Positions 27,401 to 39,400 of a DNA stretch of 64,000 nt are shown here, piece after piece. A program made the position numbers and the translations under genes. Numbering within the stretch: the stretch's first letter is position 1; every line of letters starts with the position of its first letter. Source of the DNA: Cepaea nemoralis (lineage: Eukaryota > Mollusca > Gastropoda > Stylommatophora > Helicidae); assembly GCA_014155875.1 (NCBI GenBank), contig JACEFZ010027942.1:353501-417500 (forward strand). Reading direction: 5' to 3'. The notes under the pieces were generated by a model. That model ran no database searches and was not told where the DNA came from. It saw only the letters and a list, made by a program, of their open reading frames with translations.

Positions 27401-30400
27401 GAGCTGAGGCGGTTCGACCCCCGCTCGTGACTTGCGGGATACTGAGCCGGCCGCTCAGAAAGCAATGGCAAACTACTGAGCGTAATCTTGCCAAGAGATC
27501 AACATACAGCTGAAAGATGCTGGTGTTGACAGCTAAGTCCTGTAAAGGATATGCTTAAAAAAAAAAATGAGCCCTGATACCACATCTGCATTTATACATT
27601 AAACACTACAGATCTAGCTCACAGCACCCCCAGCTGTAGAACATTAAACATTATAGACCTAGCTCACAACACCTCTCAGTTTTAGAACATTAAACACTAC
27701 AGATCTAGCTCACAACACCTACCAGTTGAACATTAAAAACTACAGATCTAGCTCACAACACCTCTCAGCTCAAGAACATTAAACTCTACAGACTTGATCA
27801 CAACACCTCTCAAGTGTATAACACTAAAATTATTTCACAGAAAAGGTACAAACACATGTGTTATATTTCCCCAACTACTTCTACCCATCACAGTCACCAA
27901 TAAAACACTACACACTTTCAAATAAGCTGTGCTGGAGTTGTTATTACTCTTGTCTATCAAAACAGTGGTCCTTGATTTGACCTTCAAATATTGGCAAGCT
28001 TTAAGATTTTTCTAACCATCACAGTTCTGGGGTTAACTAAGTCTTATTAAATGAGATATCTGAATAACTAGAACAGTATATACAACAATAACAAAGAGAC
28101 AAACAGCTTTCTTTATTTATGCGATGCGAAGAGAGGCATTAGAGAACATCGTGACGACTGGAAAGATCAAAGGGAAGAGAGGCAGAGGCCGACCAAGAGA
28201 AATGATGCTGGATTTTTGAGACAGTGGCATGGAGGAATATCATCAGCAGAGTTGATCCAGAACACCTAAGACTAATATATGTGGAAAGACATGAATGCTT
28301 ACGCCAGCTGGGAGGATACTTGATAATGATGATGATCTAAACTGTAACACTGACCTTACTATGTCTTATTTCATTCATCGAACATATCAGCATGATGTTA
28401 TATTAATGAAGTACTTTAATGCAAATGGGCTCATCTTACTTTTGATCTAAATGGGCTCATCTTACTTTTACTCTAAATTCACACAGATCACTTCAACTTC
28501 ACATCGATAACATGGCAGTAGAAAGTGTAATTGAGCACAAAACATTAGGTCTCATCATTGATAGAAACCTAACCTTTAATCCTCACGTTCAAACCCTCAC
28601 TAAACAAACAGCGAAAAAAGTCTACCAACTAGCCAAAATTAAAAATTTCCTTGATGAGGACACAAGGAAAATATTCTATACTTCTCACATACAGACATAT
28701 TTTGACTGCTGCTCTACAATCTGGGACGGTTGTTCCAATTCAAGCACCAAGTGACTTTACTCACTCCAGAAACTGGCCATGAGTTTAATTCTTCTTCTGC
28801 GTTAGTTTTTTTTTTTTTCGGATGTGACTGCGTTGTGCCTGTTTACAGCAGAGCTGCGTTCTTGCGCCGTTAGGCCGACACATCCGACTTCTGCGGGCAT
28901 TTGTTAACTGGGTTAACCTTCCCAGGGATGAGTTTATAGCAAACATTTAACTGACAATCTTTGCCTGCATAAACGCCTTCAGTTACTACCACTCCGCAAA
29001 CGCCTGATTTTCAATAAGTCCAAACTAATTCATAAAATCCTACATCGGAATGCCCCAAATCACCTTTGGCCATTGTTTAAATATAATGCTAGACACAGTA
29101 AACGATTAAATATATTACACATTCCGAAGCTTAGGACAGACTTATATAAAACAAGCTTAACGTACTCTGCAGCTCAGCTGTGGAACAATCTTCCACAAGA
29201 AATCAAAGACTCACCAATCCCTATACTCGAACACTATCTAAGTACGGATTATCTTCCCCCTTAATAATAGAAATAATAATAATAATAAAACCCTGGTATA
29301 TAATAGCCTGTAGTACTTGGTCATTGGTTTTTTCTGTCTGTCCATGGTATTCTTTGCATTTTCCTCAGACAATCAAAATTCTTTGGACATGTTATGAGAA
29401 GAAATAGATTGGAGAACAAGATCGAAGGGAACATACCAAGTGGAAGACCGAGAGGAAAATACCTGGATGGCTTGGCCACATGGCATGGATGAGACAGGAA
29501 CACTGAGCTGATCCACGATTCTGGTGATCGAGTGAAATTGCGAGTCATGACTGCCTACGCTTTCCAGCACGGCACATGATTGATTGATTGATAACAGCCA
29601 GTCCCCTTTTGGTAGGCCAGTATATTCCACATAGCTAATAAGTGCCACACCAGTCATTACTATTACTGAGTCGTGTAGTCCTCTGGTTAAAACATTTTCC
29701 CCATGCCTTTATAATGCATATCTTTTATATTGTTGTTGTTTACAGTTAGCCTTGAATGATGTGTGAATGATATAATGTATGAAAGAAAGTGACAGAAGGG
29801 CAGAATGTTAGATGGGCCTGTGTGCCCAATTCTTAACCCTTTGAAAATAAAGTTTGTTTGTTTGTTTGTTTGCTAAACACTTTATGCCAGAAAAACAAAT
29901 AGGTACACAACTTGGACCTTACCTGCATTTCTGATTCTGAAGCAGACGAGGTAGATTCATCATTACGATCAAGCTCATTACCATTGGAAAGTGTGACTAC
30001 AACATTAGCAGGAGATGCACTTCTACTTTCTCTGCCGCCATTCACCAGAGAAGCAGAAGGATTCTCAATACAGCTAATGACATCTCTGGCATGGCTCACA
30101 CTAGAATTAGAATCCTCTTCCTCTTGTGCAGAGATTGGTGTTTCTGATTTTTTGTCTTCATCATGGCGCTGCAGCCATGCTTTCTTCATATGGTGTGGGT
30201 GGCTGGCGCTGTGAATGTGGCAATTCCTACTACTGGGAGAGTTCGCTCCTGAAGGTTTCAGCTGCGGTGAGGGACTCGCAGCTCTGAGAGTGTCAGAGTC
30301 AGCATCTGCTTGGTTGTTGGCTACTCTGTTGATTGTGTCCATGATCCGACTGTTATAAGATTCACAACTGCTCTGCGGCATATCCTGCCTAGCAGCAGAA

Positions 30401-33400
30401 GAGGTTGCTATTTTGGAAACATCAGACTGGGACTGAACTTGACCGCTGAGTTCTCTATCACATGAATCCGCTTCAGAGACACCCAGAGGAGAATGAGACT
30501 GGCTGGCTGGCGCCCTGTCTTTCTCTGCCTTCTCCTGGGCCTTTTTCTCATCCTGTAGGAATGCAATCTGAACAGTGTTTTCAACAAATGATTTGAAACT
30601 ATCCATAAACCCGGTGCCATATGGGAGGCTGGTGCTTACTAGTGCCGGCGACGAGGATGTCACTGAACTCGTTTCTGACCTAGATAATATACTGCTGTTG
30701 CTGCTGCTAGAGGTGGTGTGAGGCGAGGGATTGGTGATAATCTGGGCTGTAGTTACTGGAATGGAAATAGACTGACTGGGGAGAGATGCTTCTGAATGGC
30801 CTTTTGGCTTCTTTCTGCTACATGTGTTGCCATCTTTACTAGCAATTTTTCTTTTGCTTCCAGGACTGATCTGTGATGGCTTTGAGTCTACTAATGAATT
30901 AGCTGAGGGGCCACTAGCAGCATGAGGGCCTATAGTGTGCTGATGTGGCAAGCCAGCAGGATGTGCCAGTCCTCCTTGGCTGTAAATAGGATTTGGAACC
31001 AAGCCTTGTTGAATAAGGCTGTAGTTGTAGGTAACAGAGTTAGGCACTGAGACGTATGTTTGGGCAGAAGTGTAACTGGTGTGTGCTTGAGGAGGCTGTT
31101 GTTGTTTTTCTGGTGCTTCAATCTTAATATCTGAGGATTTGCAAAAGTTCAATGGCTGCGACTGACTAGCTGCTGCAGTGTATGGACTCAAGGATCTTGG
31201 AGATGCACGGATCTCAGAGGAGCTAAAAGCTGCATGAGATGAAGGTGGGTGGCCAAAGCTGGTAGGTCCAGGACTGGAATGATGAAGGTGATGGTGTCGA
31301 ACACTAGAAGCAGGACTTGAAGATGACAAGGGTCTGTCTGGTCTATGTTCTGAGGCATGTGCCAGCCACTGGTGTTGAGGGCGTGGTGACGACGATGAGT
31401 TGTGGTGAGAATGTGCCGCCACAGGATTGTCAATTTTTATCGGAGACTTTGATTCATTTTTCACTATCACAGAGTTATGCGACTCTTGTTTCACCTCCTT
31501 CAAGCAGTAAGCCTTGGCATGAACAGGACTAGTGGTGTGAGGAGGACCTGAAGGGTAAGGATTCTTATCCAGCACCTCTTCCTTAATATGCCTTGCCTCA
31601 GACACAAGACCTCTTTGCTTCAGCTGCTCTGCTGTAATGGTGGAATGAGAGGATGGATAGCCATACAAGTTAAACAGTGGCTTGTGACTTGACTGGGACA
31701 AAGTTGAACCGGGCTGGTAACTGCTGGAGCTGCAGGAGTAATTAGCAGTTCCAGAACTCTTCTCCACGCCTGTTTTGGTAATACCTCGCTTGTCATCTGG
31801 AAGTGGGTCTACATCCTATAATAACATAACAGGGTGAGATTTAGTATGAAAATAAACTGCTAGTTGAAAATTATAAACTGCATAAAATAGTTTGTTAAAT
31901 GAAATTTATAATCTGCTTAAAATAGTTTGTTAACTGAAATTTACAATCTGCATAAAATAGTTTGTTAACTTCTGAGATAAAAACCAAACAGAGGTCTGGG
32001 TAAATTTAGAAGAAAGCATTTGATAAAGTATTGAAGGAGGGAATAAAAGTGAAATTTTTAAAAATGCACATGCATGGAGAAATGTACAAATCTAAAAAAA
32101 AATACTGAAAACAGGACAAAACTACATAGATAAACCAGATGATGGAGGATAGGCATTTGAATGGTTAAGGTGTCTGGAGTGTTTATGCTTGTGGCTACCG
32201 TTTACATTCACAATTTCCTCATGTTGAACTGGAAGTGCATGGCTCCATCACCCTGCTACTGAGCTGAGTGTGTGGCATGACACTGTGAGCTGTGAATTTA
32301 ATGTGAAATGCTTTTACATCTGTCTGTGGTTGTTTGTAGTGTGAACTGCATGTTTGGAATAATGGCGACCGACCTGTCACAGAACTGACTGGATTGCCTT
32401 TATGCAGTAATGTGTGGCTGCTGGTTTTCTAGAGACTAACTTCCATCATTGATGAACTGTATTTTTCATGGAGGACTTTTGTGTTCGCATTATGCACAGT
32501 GTACCTGTGTGAGCTATTGGTTTGTCGACTCCTGTGTGTTCCACTTTTCACATGGGGCAAGGAGGAGCATTTTGTGTGATATTCAATGGCACAGGAACGG
32601 AGCATAATGGGGACGACTCGTTGCTGTGAAGTTGGAACCATGACTAATGACTAACTGACATTTACAATCTGCATAAAACAGTATGTTAACTGAAATTTAC
32701 AATCTGCATAAAATAGTTTGTTAACTGAAATTTACAATCTGCATAAAATAGTCTGTTAACTGAAATTTACAATCTGCATAAAATAGTTTGTTAACTTAAA
32801 TTTACAATCTGCATAAAATAGTAATGCAATCCCATTTACATGCCATGAGGGCATGTCTGTTAACTGAAATTTACAATATGCATAAAATAGTTTATCTTAA
32901 ATTTACAATCTGCATGAAATAGTAATGCAATCCCATTTACATGCCATGAGGGCATACTGGAACAAGCATTCTATCCATACTTTCAGTGACCATGTGTCAC
33001 ACAGGCACTGAGTTTTGTAGTCACCTAAACTTGTGGTTTCTGATGTAAATGTAAAGAATAACAAGGTCAGACAGAAAAACCAATGAGCAAGTCCTACAAG
33101 AAGCAGATGAAAACCGTAAGTGGATTCGAGAAATTAGTCGCAGACAGTCACAATAGTTTGGGCTGTTATGAGAAGAAATAAACTAGAGAACTTTGTGACA
33201 ACTGACGACAAGATTGCGAGGAAAATAATAAGGGGAAGGCAGAGAAGTAAATATCTGGATGGCTTGGCCAAATGACATGATTGAGACAAGAACTCAGAGC
33301 TGATCCACAAATCTGGTTATCGAGTGAGATGGCAAAAAATGACCGCTCATGCTTGTCAGCATAGTACATGATGATGATGATGAAACTTCCCAGAGAACCA

Positions 33401-36374
33401 TCTGGTACTCATGTTACCTCAAAGATCTCTGGGGATTGCTGGGAAAAGAACATGGGGAAGGCAGAGAAGTAAATATCTGGATGGCATGGGTGAGACAAGA
33501 ACACAGAGCCGATCCACGACGGGTTATCATATGAGATGACAAAACATAACCACCAACGCTTAGCATGTCACATGATGATGATGATGATGATGGTAACACC
33601 TTCCCAGAGAACTATCTGGTACTCATGTTACCTCACAGATCTCTGGGCAGTTATTATAAACACATAACCAGCACACTACCGTATTTAACTGATCCTCTAT
33701 CCTGAGTTAACACATAACCAGCAAACTACCTCGTTTAACTGATCCTCTATCCTGAGTTAACACATAACCAGCAAACTACCTTGTTTAACTGATCTTCTAT
33801 CCTGTGTTAACACACAACCATCAAGCTACCTTGTTTAACTGATCCTCTATCCCGTGTTAACACATAACCAGCACAGCTACCTTGTTTAACTGATCCTCTA
33901 TCCTGTGTTAACACATAACCAGTATGCTACCTTGTTTAACTGATCCTCTATCCTGTGTTAACACATAACCAGCAAGCTACCTTGTTTAACTGATCCTCTA
34001 TCCTGTGTTAACACATAACCAGCAAGCTACCTTGTTTAACTGATCCTCTATCCTGTGTTAACACATAACCAGTATGCTACCTTGTTTAACTGATCCTCTA
34101 TCCTGTGTTAACACATAACCAGCAAACTACCTTGTTTAACTGATCCTCTATCCTGTGTTAACACATAACCAGCACACTACCATTGTTTAACTGATCCTCT
34201 ATCCCGTGTTTAACACAAACAGCAAACTACCTTGTTTAACTGATCCTCTATCCGTGTTAACACATACCAGCAAACTACCTTGTTTAACTGATCCTCTATC
34301 CAGTGTTAACACATAACCAGCAAACTACCTTGTTTAACTGATCCTCTATCCCGTGTTAACACATAACCAGCAAACTACCTTGTTTAACTGATCCTCTATC
34401 CTGTGTTAACACATAACCAGCAAACTACCTTGTTTAACTGATCCTCTATCCCGTGTTAACACAAACAGCAAACTACCGTTGTTTAACTGATCCTCTATCC
34501 CGTGTTAACACATAACCAGGCAAACTAGCCCTTGTTTACTGATCCTCTATCCTGTGTTAACACATACCAGCAAACTACCTTGTTTAACTGATCCTCTATC
34601 CCGTGTTAACACAAACAGCAAACTACCTTGTTTAACTGATCCTCTATCCCGAGTTACACATACCAGCAAACTACCTTGTTTAACTGATCCTCTATCCCGT
34701 GTTAACACATAACCATCAAACTACCTTGTTTAACTGATCCTCTATCCCGAGTTAACACATAACCAGCAAGCTACCTTGTTTAACTTGATCCTCTATCCTG
34801 TGTTAACACATAACCAGCAAGCTACCTTGTTTAACTGATCCTCTATCCTGTGTTAACATATAACCAGCAAGCTACCTTGTTTAACTGATCCTCTATCCTG
34901 TGTTCAAGGTGCTTCTTCTCATGGAATGGGAGGCTGTGGAGTTGAGGCAGGCCATGCAGTGTCTCGGCTTTAGCAATGAAACCTCTACCAGTGGCATGTG
35001 CAATAGATGGGAACATTGAAATACCCTGCAAGTATGAAAACAGTAAGATCATAAACCGTGTAAACATCTAGCAGCTCACAGGTGACATACAATTTTAACA
35101 TTAATATTGTTAACAACCAGATCAAAACATTCGGTGGCAGAATTTATTTTTGTATGTTTTTCAATGCAGACGTGCACCTTTATTGTCAGCTGTAGTCTGT
35201 TGTTAATTCCCCACAAGCATCTTTTTGTTTTGTTTTTGTTTTTGGCACTCGCTCATTTTGAACTCAAGCATAGTCCATACACACTACTTCTAGCAGCACT
35301 GGACTGAATTTTGTGCGAGTCCTTAGCTTTCCCTATTACCAGTGTCTCGCCATCACGCGAACCCACTCCGACTTCAGAAGTACTTGTAATTTACGTCCCC
35401 AAGTCAAGGGCGAGAAGTCAAAATTTAGATCCAACTGACCAGTGTAGGTGTTGAACCGCTTACCTCGGCATTATCACACCGATGTGTAAGAACCAGTGCT
35501 CCTATTCATTCAGCCATGCTGACCATCTTTTCTTAATAATTCAGATATGGGGAAGCGGAGACTGAGAGGCTTGTATGGTACCAAGGTTCACTGCCAGCAT
35601 TGGCTTGGGCACCCCTCCTCCCAGCTCTTGTGTATTGAGATCAGACACATAGCCTTCACAGAAAAGAGTGAACAGCAGGAGGTCCTGTGTGTAAGCCCTG
35701 AATGTTAAAAATCCCATAGCATTTACCAAAGCAGATTTACTGCTTTTCAAAAGTCTTGATAGAACTGTGTGAATCTTTGCTTGAGTCTTCTATGATCAGT
35801 TACTTATACCCAAGTCGAAACAAAAGATGAGATGCCCCAGGAATCCAGATGTCAGCAGAGGGTCCTCATGGGTGCCCCATAGCTTCTCTTTCACTTCCCA
35901 GAACCCTATCATATATTTATTTATAATATATAAAAATCGTTGTATGTATGTATGCATGTCCGTCCTTTATGCGTTCGCGAACGGTCCAACCGATTGAGAT
36001 GAAATTTTCTACACGTTTTTCCTTTCATTCCTGTGCAACCAACTGTGATAGTTTTATCTATCAGCTATCAGCTATTACCTTCCTAAAATTTAATTTTGTA
36101 ATTACATGACTGAACATAAGAAAATATAAAAATATGACAAAAAGGGATATAACTTTTAGTAGCATTGTTATATCTTAAGTTAAGTCCCCTGGCTATAGAA
36201 ATCTATATGAATTAAATGAGGTGCAGCCGGGCCAGGTCAGACAGACAGATAGACAGACTGACAGATAGTCGGGAACGGGAGCCAAGTTTACTTTAGATAG
36301 ATCTCTTCCAATCGTATTTTCTATCTATTCTTCTATTCTATCTATATTTTTAACGGGAACGGGCCGGAACATAG

Positions 36375-36466
<92 letters not shown>

Positions 36467-39400
36467 GATAGATAGATAGATAGATCCCCGCCAGAACCTC
36501 GGCGAAGCCAGGCCGGGCAGCTAACATTTATCGTTTCCATCAAGGGGACTTAACATAATAAAAGTTATTTTAAGGGTCATAACTTTTAATAACATCACTA
36601 TTATTTTATGTATAGATTGTTGCATTGTTTTTCAAAGATTTATAAACTTTCTGTCTATAGTTATATGAGTTATAATAAATAATGATATAATCTTTAAGGC
36701 ATTTTCATAATTTTTATAAAAGTAATGGCATCTATTTAAATAGTGAAAATTTTCTAACACATCTTTTTATGTTTTTAAAACCAGTGTCTTAATCGTTATG
36801 GTGCTAATCCCGTGAAGTCCCATCAGGCGGCGATAGTGCCGGACCCCCTGCCTCGAGAGGGTCCACCCATGTCTACTGGTGGTCACCTTCCCCTGTGCTG
36901 TGGAGTCAAGGCACAGAGGAGTAGGTTAAGAGCTATTGACCAAATACCCCGGACACTCAACATACTACAGTGGAATGCCGAAGGAAGTTTACAAGAAGAA
37001 AGACTTCCTAACACAGCGTCTTCATAAAGATAGAATAGATGTGGCATGCATTCAAGAGACACACCTCAACGCCAATCACAAATTCTCAGTCAGAGGATAT
37101 CAGGCCACACGTTTCGACCGCGAAGGACACAAAGGAGGAGTTCTAATACTTACACGAAATACAATACCTTGCAGCGAAGTATCTGTGATCTCTGACAACC
37201 AAACAGAAATTATAGGTGTTGATATAATGATAAAGGACGTGAAAATAAGAATCTACAATCTGTATAGCCCAGCAGATAAGGACCTTACACTCTCAAACAT
37301 GAAAATAACTGACACAAACTGCATTATTGTCGGAGACTTTAATAGCCGTTCAGAAAGATGGGGATACCCAGATACTGACAAAAGAGGAGATGAATTGGAG
37401 GACTGGGAAATAGACTCAAATCTCCATCTACTCAACAAAGCGGATGACACACCGAGCTTCTACTCCAGAAGATGGCTTACCACTTCTACTCCAGACTTAG
37501 CTTTCTGCACAGGAGACATCCTCCACAAAAATCGATCGCCATGTGCTGGACCAATTAGCAGGTAGTGACCACAGACCAATCAAGCTTGTAATGAATATGG
37601 AGTATGTTCCACAGGAGCAAAAGCCCTTGCCCCGCTGGAATTACAAACGAGCAGATTGGGACAGATTTGCCATATAACAGACAAATATTGTGAAAACATA
37701 AATACACGATATGGCAACATAAAGCAAATGGTGGAAAGTCTAAACAGAGCGATAATACAGGCAGCCACTGAGTCCATTCCAAGAGGAGCGAGGAAAAATT
37801 ACAAACCATACTGGACTGAAGAACTACAAAGTTTGGAGGACAAAGTTGAAGATGCCAGGAAGACAGCAGAGAGAGAACAAAACAATTGAAGCGAACATCT
37901 CTCTCAAAGCCATCTCAGCAAAATATAAAAGAACAGTAAATCAAACAACAAGAGATTGTTGGAGGGAAAAAACAGAAAACCTGAATTTTGACAGGGATGG
38001 AACAAACTATGGAAACTAGTGAAAGCCATGAACAATGAAGGACCTAGCAACAAACAAATAACAATTAAACAAGGAAATGCCTTGCTTACAGGAAAAAAGG
38101 CTGCAAATGCACTAATGGAACACTATGCAAATGCAAACCACATTGATATTAGAACCGAACAGAAGAAAGCAATCAAAGACAAACAGATACATCATACAAA
38201 TACAGAGACAGCAGCAGAATATTGATGGCAAATCTAACAATGGAAGAAATGGAACAGGCAATGAATACCCTAAAAAAGAAGAAATCACCAGGAAAGGATG
38301 GAATCACAAATGAAATGCTAATAGGACTAGGCACTAAGGCAAAAAAGAAACTACTAGCAGTCCTAAATTACAGCTGGAAGAGGGGAATAGTCCCACAGGC
38401 ATGGAAGGAAGCTATACTAATACCAATCCCAAAGAAAGGAAAAGACCTGGAAGAACCAAATGGCTATCGACCTATCAGTCTACTTAGCTGTGTAGGAAAA
38501 TTAATGGAACGCATTATCAATGGCAGGCTAACATGGCATCTGGAAGAAAACAAACTCTTAACACCACACCAAGCAGGATTCAGAAAGTACAGATCCACTG
38601 AAGATCAAATAACCTATATAGCTCAGGAAATAGAGGATGCCTTCCAAGAGAAAAAGCACACACTAGCGGTCTGGATAGATTTAGAAAAAGCATTTGATAA
38701 AGTATGGAAGGAAGGACTGAAAGTAAAACTGCAAAAAATGCATGTTTGTGGGAAAATGTACAAATGGATCAGCCACTACCTTGAGAACAGAACTGCCAGG
38801 ACAAAAGTACAAGGACAAACCAGCAAAATGATGCTGTTGGAGCAAGGTGTCCCCCAAGGAGGAGTTCTTTCACCAACATTATTCCTAGCATATATAAACG
38901 ACATCACAGAAAATTTTCCAGCCAGAGTACACACATCATCCTTTGCAGATGACCTAGCCATATGGACATCTGAAGAATATATTAGTACAGCTAACAGCAG
39001 AATACAGCAAGCCTTATTAGCACTAGAGGACTGGTCAAAATCATGGCTAGTGAAGATAAGTGAGGAGAAAACAACATGCACAGTGTTCTCCCTCTCAAAT
39101 AAAAAACAACCTAAGCTGGTATTGAATGGAAAAATATTGCGCCATGAAGAAAATCCAAACTATCTCGGAGTCACCTTTGATCGTCGCCTGACATGGAAAA
39201 CACAGGTTGAGAAAAATCTAACAAGAGCAAGGCAAAGAATGGCAATCATGAAAAAGCTTGCTGGTACAACGTGGGGAGCAGATGAGAAAGTTCTCAAGAA
39301 GTTATATACTGGACGGGTGAGGCCAGTACTGGAATATGGCATTGCAGCTTGGGCAACAGCAGCTAAGTCAAACTTTAACAAAATAAGTAGAGTCCAAAAT

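Noticed and set aside
29912..30214. Plus-strand open frame over exon 5
   Set aside because: Antisense shadow of the Ser-rich exon.
33655..34900. CRISPR-like array (regular repeats of about 50 bp)
   Set aside because: There are no unique spacers: the whole unit is repeated. It lies in a eukaryotic intron and derives from exon 4.
36325..36543. Open frame with repeated SIYL
   Set aside because: It is the GATA microsatellite inside the Helitron-like element.
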